64,000 nucleotides of DNA, taken from an uncultured Bacteroidales bacterium. GTDB lineage: Bacteria > Bacteroidota > Bacteroidia > Bacteroidales > UBA932. Location: the NCBI GenBank assembly GCA_946405435.1, contig CAMJHF010000009.1:1-64000 (forward strand), given 5' to 3'. Positions 6,932 through 18,872 of the stretch are shown one piece after another. The stretch's first letter is position 1, and every line of letters begins with the position of its first letter. A program made the translations under genes and the position numbers. Below the pieces are notes generated by a model. That model was not told the origin of the DNA. It was given only the letters and a program-made list of their open reading frames with translations, and made no database searches.

Positions 6932-8178
6932 GAATCATTATCATTGGCGCCGGCCCCGGCGGATACGAAACGGCGGCCGAAGCCGCATCCCGCGGCATTG
7001 AAGTAGTACTGGTACAAGATGGACCGTTGGGCGGAACATGCCTCAATGAAGGGTGTATCCCTACCAAGGCCTTGTGCGCCATGGATGCTCCTGACCAGAC
7101 CCGCAAAGCGGAGATAATAGCCCAGCTGCAGGGCGGAGTGGCCCAGTTGCTGCGTAACAAGCTGATAACCATAGTGCCCGGCCGTGCCCGTCTTGCCGGT
7201 CCTCGGAGCGTGGAGGTGGATGGACAGGTATATGAAGCTGATGCAGTCATAATAGCCACTGGCTCGGTAAGCGCGAGCCTGCCCATCCCTGGAGCCGACC
7301 AGACCCTGGATTCGGCCGCAATGCTCAACCTGGACCACGTGCCCGGAAAGCTTTGCGTCATCGGCGGAGGAGTCATCGGGCTTGAGTTTGCTTCAATCTA
7401 TCGTAAGTTCGGATCCGAAGTTACGGTGCTGGAGTTCTGTCCTAATATCCTTCCCAAGTTTGATGTTGATCTCTCGAAGCGCCTCAAAGCCTCTTTGGCC
7501 AAGCGCGGCATTACAATTGAGACCTCGGCAAGGGTTACGGCCGTAGACAATGGCACAGTCCGCTGGACCAAGGCGGAAAAAGACTTCTCCGTGCAGGCCG
7601 ACTGTGTGCTCATGGCTGTTGGAAGGCGTCCCAACCTGGCCTCATTGAACCTTGACGACCTTGGCATCAGATATACCCCGAGGGGCATAGAAGTGGATTC
7701 CGATTTCCAGACCAGCGTGCCGGGTATATATGCCATCGGAGATATAACAGGGGGAATGATGCTTGCCCACGTTGCAACGGCCCAGGGCCGCAGAGCCTTG
7801 AATCATATTTGCGGTCAAGGCGACGGCATTGATTTCTCGGTGGTCCCGGCCGCAGTCTTTACCGTCCCGGAAGTGGCGACTGTCGGCAAGACCGAGGAAG
7901 AGTGTGCCGGTATGGACATAGCGGTTGGCAAGGCCAACTACAGGGCCAACGGCAAGGCGGTGGCTTCCGGCCAGGCTGACGGCTGGTGCAAAGTCCTGGC
8001 CGGCAAGGCTGACGGCCGCATTCTCGGCGTCCATATCATGGGTGCGCATGCTTCGGACATCATCCACGAGGCTGCCGTCCTTGTCGCCTTTGGGGCTACA
8101 ACAAAGAATGCGCGTGACATAATCCACGCGCATCCTACATTGAGCGAGGTTCTGTACGCCGCTATTCCAAACGTTTGA
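6928..8178 (+). CDS. lpdA: Dihydrolipoyl dehydrogenase (L protein)
   Basis: 416 residues. FAD-binding GAGPGG at 7-12, redox-active CLNEGC with Cys38 and Cys43, NAD-binding VIGGGVIGLE, second FAD motif AIGDITGGMMLAHVA, and the C-terminal HAHPTLSE with the His/Glu catalytic pair of the partner subunit. It is 40-50 residues shorter than most relatives because of a gap after CIPTKAL. The enzyme re-oxidises dihydrolipoyl groups, most likely of GcvH encoded at 55744; no 2-oxoacid dehydrogenase E1/E2 is in view. It is translationally coupled to priA (ATGA) and its 3' end overlaps pgi by 17 bp. Confidence 0.9.
   Translation: MRIIIIGAGPGGYETAAEAASRGIEVVLVQDGPLGGTCLNEGCIPTKALCAMDAPDQTRKAEIIAQLQGGVAQLLRNKLITIVPGRARLAGPRSVEVDGQVYEADAVIIATGSVSASLPIPGADQTLDSAAMLNLDHVPGKLCVIGGGVIGLEFASIYRKFGSEVTVLEFCPNILPKFDVDLSKRLKASLAKRGITIETSARVTAVDNGTVRWTKAEKDFSVQADCVLMAVGRRPNLASLNLDDLGIRYTPRGIEVDSDFQTSVPGIYAIGDITGGMMLAHVATAQGRRALNHICGQGDGIDFSVVPAAVFTVPEVATVGKTEEECAGMDIAVGKANYRANGKAVASGQADGWCKVLAGKADGRILGVHIMGAHASDIIHEAAVLVAFGATTKNARDIIHAHPTLSEVLYAAIPNV
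8108..8133 (-). terminator. Possible pgi terminator inside lpdA
   Basis: Perfect 9-bp stem ATGCGCGTG/CACGCGCAT with an 8-nt loop, lying 28 nt beyond the pgi stop. On the minus strand TCTTTGTTGT follows, a weak T-rich tail. The same bases encode the conserved HAHP region of LpdA. Confidence 0.4.
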
Positions 8179-9493
8179 GAATGTCCTCGGTCTGGGCCTC
8201 GTAGCCGGGTTTGCGGAGAAGGGCGAACATGTTCTTCTTGTAGGCCTCCACACCGGGCTGGTTGAAAGGATTTACACCTAACAGATAGGCGCTGATGCCG
8301 CAGGCTGCCTCGAAGAAGTAGAAGATTTCTCCGATGCAGAACTCGTCCACTTGTTCTACACAGATTTCGATCTGGGGTACGCCTCCGTCGATATGGGCCA
8401 GCTTGGTGCCGAGGGCCGCCATGGCGTTGCAATGCTCTACATGCTGTCCGGCGAGATAGTTCAACTGGTCCAGATTCTGCTCGTCGGAGCCAATGACTAC
8501 GCTGCGACGCGATTTCTCCACGTTCACGACAGTCTCGAACATGCAGCGGTCGCCGTCCTGGATGAACTGCCCGATCGAGTGAAGGTCTGTGGTGAAGTTG
8601 GCGGATGCAGGGTAGATGCCCTTGCCGTCCTTGCCTTCGGACTCGCCGAAAAGCTGCTTCCACCACTCGCCGAGGAACATGAGGCGGGGGTTGTAGGTCA
8701 CGAGCACTTCCACTTTCTTGCCGAGCTCGAAGTACTGCAGGTTGCGCATTGCGGCGTACTGGATTGCGGGGTTGTCTGCATTGCGTACGCTTACCTGCTG
8801 CTTTGCTGCGGCTGCACCGCGCAGCATCTGGCGAATGTCGAATCCTGCTACGCAGATTGGCAGCAGACCGACGGGGGAGAGCACTGAGAAACGTCCTCCT
8901 ACATTGTTGGGAACCACGAAGCTGCGATATCCTTCCTGGGTGGCAAGTGTTTTGAGGGCGCCCTTGACGGCGTCGGTGATTGCCACGATGCGGTCTGAAG
9001 CTTCAGCCTTGCCGTAACGCTTCTCGATGTGCTCCTTGACGATGCGGAATGCCACGGCAGGCTCGGTGGTGGTTCCGGACTTTGATATCACGATGCATGC
9101 TACGTTGCTGACTTCTGCAAGGTCCATCATCTCGGCCAGATACTCTTCGGAAAGATTATTGCCGGCGAATACTACGCGGGGGGCGTTCTTGGTGGGAAGG
9201 AACTGGTGGCCCAGGGCCTCTACGGCGCAGCGGGCTCCAAGGTATGAGCCACCTATGCCGATGACTATCACGAGGTCTACTCCTTTCTTCTTCCATCCGT
9301 CGCGTACGGCCTCGAACTGCTGGATGAGGCTCTCGGGCGTGCCGTCCGGCAGGGTTTTCCACCCGAGGAAATCATTGCCGGCGCCGCTTTCGGAGTCGAG
9401 GACGTCGTATGCTGCAAGAGCTTTGTTTACATATTCCTGATACTGTGCGTCCTTTACGAAGGAGTCGCAGCCTTTCAAACTGACTTTAAGCAT
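8162..9493 (-). CDS. pgi: Glucose-6-phosphate isomerase
   Basis: 443 residues, the usual length for Bacteroidales. VIGIGGSYLGARCAVEAL, VISKSGTTTEPAVAFRI (sugar-phosphate binding), GGRFSVLSPVGLLP, and the C-terminal signature GVNPFNQPGVEAYK are all present. It interconverts glucose-6-phosphate and fructose-6-phosphate in the cytoplasm. The gene starts 5 nt after the glpQ stop and is likely read from the glpQ promoter. Confidence 0.97.
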   Translation of the reverse strand: MLKVSLKGCDSFVKDAQYQEYVNKALAAYDVLDSESGAGNDFLGWKTLPDGTPESLIQQFEAVRDGWKKKGVDLVIVIGIGGSYLGARCAVEALGHQFLPTKNAPRVVFAGNNLSEEYLAEMMDLAEVSNVACIVISKSGTTTEPAVAFRIVKEHIEKRYGKAEASDRIVAITDAVKGALKTLATQEGYRSFVVPNNVGGRFSVLSPVGLLPICVAGFDIRQMLRGAAAAKQQVSVRNADNPAIQYAAMRNLQYFELGKKVEVLVTYNPRLMFLGEWWKQLFGESEGKDGKGIYPASANFTTDLHSIGQFIQDGDRCMFETVVNVEKSRRSVVIGSDEQNLDQLNYLAGQHVEHCNAMAALGTKLAHIDGGVPQIEICVEQVDEFCIGEIFYFFEAACGISAYLLGVNPFNQPGVEAYKKNMFALLRKPGYEAQTEDILKRLE

Positions 9494-9498
9494 GGATT

Positions 9499-10365
9499 CT
9501 ATTTTTTTTTATACTCTTTGTTTCCAAGCAGCTCCCGCACGAGGAGAGGCTCGTTGGTTGTAATGGCGTCGACGCCAAGGTTTATCATGGCCTTGATGTC
9601 ATCTTCTTTGTTGACGGTCCAGGCATTGACGGACATGCCTTTCTCGTGGGCTGTCTTTACCCATTCGGGATGGGCCTTGAACATCTTGTAATGGTAGTCT
9701 ATACCATTGATACCCAGTGCATAGTAGTTGACGGGATTCTCGTTTATCCCGGTAGGGTCGGATGAGAGGAACTGGTTGATGAACTGAGGGTGCTCCTTGG
9801 CCAGGCGCTCGCAGATATGCTTGCTGAAGCTGATGAAGAGTATGCGCTCGGGGGTATAGAGGTTGTGGGCCTTCATCGCGGCGATGGTCTTGTCTATAAG
9901 CTGGTCTTCACGCTGGTCGGAACCTTGCTTCTTGAATTCTATGACCAGTTTGGTGGTCTTGCACTTGGCTGTCTGCTCAAGATACTCATCGATGGTGGGA
10001 CGGCGCTCGCCGTTGGGCAGAAGGTCGCCTGCGAAGTCGGCGAAATTGTGCTCACGGATGAGTTTGCCCTCGATGTCGTTGTTGTGGTTCACGATCACGA
10101 CGCCGTCGGCCGTCAGGTGAATGTCGCATTCGCTGCCCCACAGACCTGCGTCCTGGGCTGCTTTGAGAGCGGCTATCGAGTTCTCGCTCATGCCTCCCTG
10201 TTCGGACTTCCAGAATCCGCGGTGTGCCACTATCGCAATCTGGCCGCGCTGGTCGATTACCGGGAATCCTGTTTCGGGGGAGTAAGACATTTTCTTGACG
10301 GAAGAACATCCTGCTGCGGCAAGGATGAACGCACTGAGAAGCAATAATCTAAAATGATGATGCAT
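9499..10365 (-). CDS. glpQ: Glycerophosphodiester phosphodiesterase, lipoprotein
   Basis: 288 residues from the ATG at 10365, chosen because it gives a clean signal peptide ([14 protein letters not shown]) with lipobox AAGC; a start further upstream would put 25 unrelated residues before it. GDPD fold: [17 protein letters not shown] (catalytic HRG...EN), [17 protein letters not shown] (metal and second His), and VIEFK. It hydrolyses glycerophosphodiesters to glycerol-3-phosphate outside the cytoplasmic membrane. It is divergent from glpK, so the pair forms a glycerol/G3P cluster with glpF and, 16 kb away, a GlpT-type transporter. Confidence 0.92.
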   Translation of the reverse strand: MHHHFRLLLLSAFILAAAGCSSVKKMSYSPETGFPVIDQRGQIAIVAHRGFWKSEQGGMSENSIAALKAAQDAGLWGSECDIHLTADGVVIVNHNNDIEGKLIREHNFADFAGDLLPNGERRPTIDEYLEQTAKCKTTKLVIEFKKQGSDQREDQLIDKTIAAMKAHNLYTPERILFISFSKHICERLAKEHPQFINQFLSSDPTGINENPVNYYALGINGIDYHYKMFKAHPEWVKTAHEKGMSVNAWTVNKEDDIKAMINLGVDAITTNEPLLVRELLGNKEYKKK

Positions 10366-10386
10366 AGTATATGATCTTAAGTCCTG

Positions 10387-10394
10387 CAAAAATA
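10387..10394 (-). promoter_or_regulatory. TAnnTTTG box of glpQ-pgi
   Basis: TATTTTTG on the minus strand, 21 nt before the glpQ ATG. Confidence 0.5.
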
Positions 10395-10406
10395 CCAAAA
10401 AAGAAT

Positions 10407-10414
10407 TATATTTG
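10407..10414 (+). promoter_or_regulatory. TAnnTTTG box of glpK-glpF
   Basis: TATATTTG, 12 nt before the glpK ATG; 12 bp from the divergent glpQ box, so one regulator could control both directions. Confidence 0.6.
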
Positions 10415-10426
10415 CGAAAGACAATT

Positions 10427-11902
10427 ATGAAAAAGTACATACTATCTCTCGATCAGGGAACCAGCAGTTCCCGCGCCATCATCTTCGACCATGACGGCAA
10501 TCCGCTGGCAGTAAGCCAGAAAGAATTCACGCAATATTTCCCCCGCCCGGGCTGGGTGGAGCATGACCCCGAGGAAATCTGGGCAAGCGAATCCGGCGTC
10601 ATGCTGGACGTGGTGTCAAAGCTGGGCGCAGACGCCTCGGAAATCGCCGCGCTGGGCATTACCAACCAGCGCGAAACCACCATCGTGTGGGACGCCGAGA
10701 CCGGCAAGCCGGTGTACAATGCCATAGTCTGGCAGGACCGCCGCACTTCCGAGTACTGCGACTCTCTCAAGGCGCTTGGCCTTACGGAAAGAATCCGCGA
10801 CAAGACCGGCCTGCTTATAGACGCCTATTTCAGCGGCACCAAAATCCGCTGGATACTGGAGAACGTCGACGGCGCCCGCGACCTCGCACGCCAGGGCCGG
10901 CTGCGCTTCGGAACCGTGGACTGCTGGCTGATATGGAAACTCACCGGCGGTCAGGTGCACTGCACGGACGTTACAAATGCCTCCCGCACCATGCTGTTCA
11001 ACATCCACACCCTCAAGTGGGACGACGAACTGCTCAATCTGCTTGGCATTCCCGCATCCATGATGCCCCAGGTGCGTTCCAGCAGCGAGGTGTACGGCAG
11101 CTGCGAGCTTCTGGGCGGCGTGCCTGTGGCCGGTGCCGCAGGAGACCAGCAGGCCGCACTCTTTGGCCAGATGTGCACGGAGCCAGGCGATGTAAAGAAT
11201 ACCTACGGAACCGGCTGCTTCCTGCTCATGAACAGCGGCCCTGACGCCATAACTTCCAAGAACAAGCTCCTTACCACGATCGCATGGAAAATAGGCGACC
11301 GCGTAGACTATGCCCTCGAGGGCAGCGTCTTCGTGGCCGGCTCAATCGTACAGTGGCTTCGCGACGGCCTTGGTCTCATAAAGCAATCTTCTGAAATAGA
11401 AGCCCTTGCGTCCGAAGTCCCGGACAATGGAGGCGTATACCTTGTGCCGGCGCTCACCGGACTTGGCGCTCCCTATTGGGATCCTTATGCCAAGGGGACG
11501 ATCACTGGCATTACCCGCGGTACCACAGCGGCTCACATAGCTCGTGCCGCCCTGGAGGGCATAGCGTTCGAGACCATGGACGTAGTGGATGCGATGCGCC
11601 GCGACGCAGGCATAGCTCTCCGTTCCCTGAAGGTGGACGGCGGAGCTTCGCGCAATAACCTTATGATGCAGTTCCAGGCCGATATTCTGGGCACGGATGT
11701 GGTGCGTCCCGTAGTCACGGAGACCACGGCCCTGGGCGCTGCGTACCTGGCCGGTCTTGCCGTGGGCTTCTGGACGTCCCTGGACGCTCTCAAGGCACAG
11801 TGGCAGGCAGAACGCCGGTTCACCCCCGCAGCCACGCAGGAGTCTGTAAATGCCGCAGTGGCCGGCTGGAGGGACGCAATCTCCAGAACACTAGTTAAAT
11901 AA
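10427..11902 (+). CDS. glpK: Glycerol kinase
   Basis: 491 residues from ATG 10427; a TTG 15 nt upstream lies inside the promoter box and is rejected. FGGY kinase: [14 protein letters not shown] (phosphate loop), [35 protein letters not shown], and [17 protein letters not shown]. It makes sn-glycerol-3-phosphate from glycerol and ATP. glpF follows after 4 nt, giving the usual kinase-channel pair. No glpD/glpA dehydrogenase is in view. Confidence 0.96.
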   Translation: MKKYILSLDQGTSSSRAIIFDHDGNPLAVSQKEFTQYFPRPGWVEHDPEEIWASESGVMLDVVSKLGADASEIAALGITNQRETTIVWDAETGKPVYNAIVWQDRRTSEYCDSLKALGLTERIRDKTGLLIDAYFSGTKIRWILENVDGARDLARQGRLRFGTVDCWLIWKLTGGQVHCTDVTNASRTMLFNIHTLKWDDELLNLLGIPASMMPQVRSSSEVYGSCELLGGVPVAGAAGDQQAALFGQMCTEPGDVKNTYGTGCFLLMNSGPDAITSKNKLLTTIAWKIGDRVDYALEGSVFVAGSIVQWLRDGLGLIKQSSEIEALASEVPDNGGVYLVPALTGLGAPYWDPYAKGTITGITRGTTAAHIARAALEGIAFETMDVVDAMRRDAGIALRSLKVDGGASRNNLMMQFQADILGTDVVRPVVTETTALGAAYLAGLAVGFWTSLDALKAQWQAERRFTPAATQESVNAAVAGWRDAISRTLVK

Positions 11903-11906
11903 CGAT

Positions 11907-12635
11907 ATGGAACTTTTGACCAAATGCCTTTTTGAACTGGTGGGCACTTTTGTGCTCATCCTGCTCGGCGACGGCGTAGTCGCCTGTACAACTCTCAAGA
12001 AATCCAAGGGCCTCGGCGGCGGCTGGGTCGTTATCACCCTGGGCTGGGGCCTTGCCGTTATGTGCGGAGTCTTCATTTCAGGACCATACTCAGGAGCTCA
12101 TCTTAATCCTGCCGTCACGCTGGGACTTGCAGCCGCGGGAAAATTCGCCTGGGCGGAAGTCCTGCCCTATATCCTTGCCCAGATGATCGGCGGATTCCTC
12201 GGCGCCGTCGCGGTGTATCTTTTCTATAAGGATCACTTTGACTCCACCGAAGATGCCGACACCAAACTCGGAGTTTTCTGCACTATGCCTGCAGTGCGCA
12301 ACCTCGGCCGGAACTTCTTCTGCGAGGCGCTTGCTTCATGGCTGCTGGTGTTCGTGATCCTGGTGTTCTCCACCGCGGAAAACACTCCTGTAGTGGGTAT
12401 GGGCAGCCTGGGAGCATTCCCTGTGACATGCCTCATCATGGCCATCGGTATGTCGCTCGGCGGCGCCACCGGTTATGCCATCAACCCTGCCAGAGACCTT
12501 GCTCCCCGTATAGCGCATGCCATCCTGCCCATTAAAGGCAAGCGGGACAGCGGCTGGGGTTATAGCTGGGTGCCTGTTGCCGGACCCCTCGTGGGCGGCG
12601 CACTTGCAGCCCTCTGCTTTGTGCTGATGTATTAG
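11907..12635 (+). CDS. glpF: Glycerol uptake facilitator (aquaglyceroporin)
   Basis: 242 residues, six membrane helices and two half-helices. NPA boxes are HLNPAVTLG and INPARDLAPR; the Asp in the second box is the mark of glycerol-conducting rather than water-only channels. It lies 4 nt after glpK. The stop codon interleaves with that of the convergent DUF5020 gene. Confidence 0.95.
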   Translation: MELLTKCLFELVGTFVLILLGDGVVACTTLKKSKGLGGGWVVITLGWGLAVMCGVFISGPYSGAHLNPAVTLGLAAAGKFAWAEVLPYILAQMIGGFLGAVAVYLFYKDHFDSTEDADTKLGVFCTMPAVRNLGRNFFCEALASWLLVFVILVFSTAENTPVVGMGSLGAFPVTCLIMAIGMSLGGATGYAINPARDLAPRIAHAILPIKGKRDSGWGYSWVPVAGPLVGGALAALCFVLMY

Positions 12636-13348
12636 AACTGAAGTTTTATTCCTGCGCTCGGGCGTACGTGGAATCCACTGCGTCCGAGCCAGTTGTATGA
12701 TAGCTCGACCTCTGCTCCCACGCTGAGGTTGGACGCTCCGAAATGCCTTCCCACTGCATACCAGAGCTGCGGGTCGGCCACTATGGTGAGAATGCCGGGG
12801 TCGGCCGCCTTTGGATTGGCGTCTGCATACCAATACATAGTAACCTCTCCCCAGCCCCTGACTGTGCCCCTGAAGTCAAGTCCCTGAAGGCCGAACAGGT
12901 CGTAGAGGCGCCACATCAGGCTTATCTGCATGGGGAACAGGCTGAAGGCTCCGCCGCTGAAGGTCTTGTAGAGCACGGACAATCTGAGGACGTCCCTTTC
13001 AAGGGGTAAAGTGTACGACACTCCTACGAGAGCATTGAAATTGCCGGCATAGGAGCGGCCGTTGAATTCCGTGTGGAGGCTGAAGTCCTTGAGCACGGGG
13101 ACCTTGTGCCAGAAATTGAAGTTGCGGGCAAAGTCAAGGTAACCGTTGGCAAGCGTCAGGGGAGATGCAAGGACGCCGAAGCCGGTGTTGAGGTAGCTGT
13201 CGCCCCAATTGTCGGTGTGCCAGCTTTCTACCGTTGCGGAAACAACGGGAGAGTCCGGCGAAAAATTGTAAACGCAGCGAATATCAGTCTGGGCGGCAGC
13301 CGTACGGCATGCTGCAAGCAGAAGCAGTAAAGTCAATAATCGTTTCAT
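12632..13348 (-). CDS. DUF5020 family outer-membrane protein
   Basis: 238 residues from ATG 13348 (6 nt after its promoter box). N-terminal signal peptide ending in AAAQT. The rest alternates aromatic-rich amphipathic strands (ATVESWHTDNWGDSYLNTG, FARNFNFW, SLHTEFNGRSYAG) and ends in SAGIKLQF with a C-terminal Phe, as outer-membrane beta barrels do. DUF5020 is a Bacteroidota family distantly like the Tsx nucleoside channel; substrate unknown here. It stands alone between glpF and folD. Confidence 0.75.
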   Translation of the reverse strand: MKRLLTLLLLLAACRTAAAQTDIRCVYNFSPDSPVVSATVESWHTDNWGDSYLNTGFGVLASPLTLANGYLDFARNFNFWHKVPVLKDFSLHTEFNGRSYAGNFNALVGVSYTLPLERDVLRLSVLYKTFSGGAFSLFPMQISLMWRLYDLFGLQGLDFRGTVRGWGEVTMYWYADANPKAADPGILTIVADPQLWYAVGRHFGASNLSVGAEVELSYNWLGRSGFHVRPSAGIKLQF

Positions 13349-13354
13349 CCTGTG

Positions 13355-13362
13355 CAAATATA
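13355..13362 (-). promoter_or_regulatory. TAnnTTTG box of the DUF5020 gene
   Basis: TATATTTG on the minus strand, 6 nt before the ATG. Confidence 0.6.
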
Positions 13363-13375
13363 GCCAATTAATGAG

Positions 13376-13383
13376 TATCTTTG
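13376..13383 (+). promoter_or_regulatory. TAnnTTTG box of folD
   Basis: TATCTTTG, 7 nt before the ATG at 13391. Confidence 0.65.
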
Positions 13384-13390
13384 CAACACT

Positions 13391-16603
<3,213 letters not shown>

Positions 16604-16611
16604 GCAATTCA

Positions 16612-16619
16612 CAAAAATA
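16612..16619 (-). promoter_or_regulatory. TAnnTTTG box of the C11 peptidase-guaB unit
   Basis: TATTTTTG on the minus strand, 8 nt before the ATG at 16603. Confidence 0.55.
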
Positions 16620-16631
16620 ATAAAAAATTAC

Positions 16632-16639
16632 TAATTTTG
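16632..16639 (+). promoter_or_regulatory. TAnnTTTG box of xerD
   Basis: TAATTTTG, only 3 nt before the ATG at 16643; predicts a leaderless transcript. Confidence 0.6.
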
Positions 16640-16642
16640 TAT

Positions 16643-17503
16643 ATGGACCCTTTTTCGTACCATCTTTCCATCGAAAGGCATCTTTCTCCCAACACCGTAG
16701 AATCCTATGGCGCGGAAGCTCAGCGTTTCCTTCAGTTCCTCGATGGCAGGGATGCCCGTGAGTGTTCGTCCGATGATGTGGAAGACTATATCCGCAGCCG
16801 TTCCGAGGGGCTGTCCAAGCGCAGCCAGGCCCACGTCCTGAGCGCATTGCGGTCTTATTTCGACTTCCTGATCCTGGAAGGGGAGCGCAAAGACAATCCT
16901 TGCGACAAAGTGGATGCACCCAAGCTCGGACGCTACCTGCCCGACGTTCTCTCGGTCGAAGAAGTTACCGCTATCATTGAGTCGGTGCCCGGGACCAAGC
17001 CGGGAGACCTGCGCGACCGCGCCATCCTGGAGGTCCTGTACGGTTGCGGACTCCGGGTATCGGAGGCCTGCGGTCTTCTGATTTCGCACATTTATCCCGA
17101 CCGTTCGTTTGTAAGGGTTGTAGGCAAGGGGGACAAGGAACGCCTGGTGCCCATAGGCGCTCCGGCCCTTGATGCCCTGGCGGCATGGTACGAGGTGCGC
17201 CCCGAGCCGGCGTCGCCGGAGTACTCCGACTATGTGTTCCTGAACATGAGGGGCGGTCCGCTGAGCCGGGTATCGGTGTTCAACATGGTGAAGCAGAGAG
17301 CGATGCTGGCCGGTATACGCAAGAGCATATCTCCCCATACTTTCCGTCACTCATTCGCAACCCATCTGGTAGAAAACGGTGCCGACCTCAGGGTGGTGCA
17401 GGAAATGCTCGGCCACGAGAGCATCCTCACGACCGAAATATATACGCATATCGATTCCCGGACTTGGCAGAAGTCGGTGCTTGAACACCACCCCCGGCGC
17501 TAA
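16643..17503 (+). CDS. xerD: XerC/XerD-type tyrosine recombinase
   Basis: 286 residues from ATG 16643. N-terminal SAM-like core-binding domain ([16 protein letters not shown]) and a catalytic domain with all residues: Arg138 (GLRVSEACG), Lys162 (GKGDKER), His232/Arg235 ([10 protein letters not shown]), His258 (LGHES) and Tyr267 (IYTHID). Size, lack of a neighbouring mobile element and housekeeping context point to the chromosome-dimer-resolving XerD rather than an integrase. Stop codons interleave with tdk (CTAA). Confidence 0.9.
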   Translation: MDPFSYHLSIERHLSPNTVESYGAEAQRFLQFLDGRDARECSSDDVEDYIRSRSEGLSKRSQAHVLSALRSYFDFLILEGERKDNPCDKVDAPKLGRYLPDVLSVEEVTAIIESVPGTKPGDLRDRAILEVLYGCGLRVSEACGLLISHIYPDRSFVRVVGKGDKERLVPIGAPALDALAAWYEVRPEPASPEYSDYVFLNMRGGPLSRVSVFNMVKQRAMLAGIRKSISPHTFRHSFATHLVENGADLRVVQEMLGHESILTTEIYTHIDSRTWQKSVLEHHPRR

Positions 17504-18072
17504 GCCTCCTCGGCCAGGGCCTTAAGATAACACTCCCTGCACAGAGGTTCGTAGATGTCTTTCTCTCCCAGAACCACAAGGTCTTTGCTCTTGCTCAGCC
17601 GGTGGGAGTGATTGGCCAGGTTGCCGCACTTTACACAGATTGCGTGCACTTTCTGAACATCCTCGGCGACGGCCATCAGCTGTGGCATGGGGCCGAAGGG
17701 CTTGCCGAGATAATCGGTGTCGAGGCCGGCTACGATTACCCTTATGCCCTTGCCGGCCAGCGTCTGGCAGACATCTACCAGGTTGGGGCCGAAGAACTGG
17801 GCCTCGTCCACTCCTACCACTTCCACGTCGGCGGGAATCTTGAGCATGTCTGCAGCGTCTCCTATCGGCTTGGAGGAGATTTTGTGGAAGTCGTGCGACA
17901 CCACTTCCACGTCAGAATAGCGATTGTCGATGGCCGGCTTGAAGATGGCTATTTTCTGGTTGGCAAACTGGGCGCGGCGAAGACGCCTGATGAGTTCCTC
18001 GGTCTTGCCCGAGAACATTGAGCCGCAAACTACTTCGATGCAGCCTGTTTTTTTGTGGTTCTCTGAAAACAT
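17500..18072 (-). CDS. tdk: Thymidine kinase
   Basis: 190 residues. P-loop [21 protein letters not shown] (Walker B with the catalytic Glu), and the lasso zinc site CVKCGNLAN...CRECYLKA. Type II thymidine kinase: phosphorylates thymidine with ATP for dTTP salvage. Divergent from rsmI. Confidence 0.97.
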   Translation of the reverse strand: MFSENHKKTGCIEVVCGSMFSGKTEELIRRLRRAQFANQKIAIFKPAIDNRYSDVEVVSHDFHKISSKPIGDAADMLKIPADVEVVGVDEAQFFGPNLVDVCQTLAGKGIRVIVAGLDTDYLGKPFGPMPQLMAVAEDVQKVHAICVKCGNLANHSHRLSKSKDLVVLGEKDIYEPLCRECYLKALAEEA

Positions 18073-18076
18073 TTCT

Positions 18077-18084
18077 TAACTTTG
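18077..18084 (+). promoter_or_regulatory. TAnnTTTG box of rsmI
   Basis: TAACTTTG, 29 nt before the rsmI ATG at 18114. Confidence 0.55.
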
Positions 18085-18090
18085 TGAAGA

Positions 18091-18098
18091 CAAATATA
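18091..18098 (-). promoter_or_regulatory. TAnnTTTG box of tdk
   Basis: TATATTTG on the minus strand, 18 nt before the tdk ATG. The tdk and rsmI boxes face each other across 6 bp, so the two promoters physically overlap and would compete for polymerase. Confidence 0.6.
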
Positions 18099-18113
18099 AG
18101 AAAAACTTGCAAT

Positions 18114-18872
18114 ATGGCGAGCGGAATTCTTTACATAGTGCCTACCCCGGTCGGCAATCTTGAAGACATGACCTTGAGGGCCGTAACCGTTCTTCGTGAG
18201 GCCGACCTCATCCTTGCCGAAGACACCCGCACAAGCGGACTCCTGCTGCAGCATTTCGGCATCAAGGGGAAGCTTGTATCGCATCATAAATACAATGAGC
18301 ATCAAACTTTGGGCCTTGTGAAAGAGAAACTTATGGCAGGCCTTTCGGTCGCTCTTGTCAGCGACGCCGGAACTCCCGGCATTTCCGATCCGGGCTTCCT
18401 GCTTGCCCGCGAATGTGCCAAGGAGGGCATCGAGGTGCGCACCCTGCCCGGGGCCACGGCATGTATTCCGGCCATCGTGAGTTCGGGGCTCCCATGCGAC
18501 CGGTTCTGCTTCGAGGGCTTCCTGCCCCAGAAAAAAGGCCGCCGTACACAGTTGGACTTACTTACCAAAGAAACTAGGACTATGATATTCTATGAATCAC
18601 CGAGGCGTCTGACTTCGACGCTGGAGCAGTTCGTGGAGGTCTTCGGCCCGGAACGCGAGTGTTCCGTGGCCCGGGAGATTTCCAAACTGCATGAAGAGCA
18701 CTGCCGGGGGAGTCTGGCGCAGGTGCTGGAACATTTCAGGGCCGTTGAGCCCAAAGGCGAAATAGTGATTGTGGTGGCCGGCCTCCCCAGGGAGGAGCAC
18801 CGCGAGCATCGTAACAAGTACAGGATGGAGGGGACGGACCGTGGAGAAGAGCAGCAAGAGGAAAAACGATAA
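18114..18872 (+). CDS. rsmI: 16S rRNA (cytidine1402-2'-O)-methyltransferase
   Basis: 252 residues from ATG 18114. SAM-dependent tetrapyrrole-methylase fold: YIVPTPVGNLEDMTLRAV, EDTRTSGLLL, VSDAGTPGISDPG, LPGATACIPAIVSSG, FEGFLPQKKGRR. Modifies C1402 of 16S rRNA together with RsmH, tuning the decoding centre. Its last 32 bp overlap the next gene. Confidence 0.95.
   Translation: MASGILYIVPTPVGNLEDMTLRAVTVLREADLILAEDTRTSGLLLQHFGIKGKLVSHHKYNEHQTLGLVKEKLMAGLSVALVSDAGTPGISDPGFLLARECAKEGIEVRTLPGATACIPAIVSSGLPCDRFCFEGFLPQKKGRRTQLDLLTKETRTMIFYESPRRLTSTLEQFVEVFGPERECSVAREISKLHEEHCRGSLAQVLEHFRAVEPKGEIVIVVAGLPREEHREHRNKYRMEGTDRGEEQQEEKR

Noticed and set aside
6928..8178. LpdA as a mercuric reductase or a truncated pseudogene
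   Set aside because: No C-terminal mercury-binding Cys pair, and although short by 40-50 residues all catalytic motifs are present in frame.
16643..17503. Reading the tyrosine recombinase as a phage or transposon integrase
   Set aside because: Size and motif spacing are those of XerC/D, it has no Arm-binding domain, and its neighbours are housekeeping genes.
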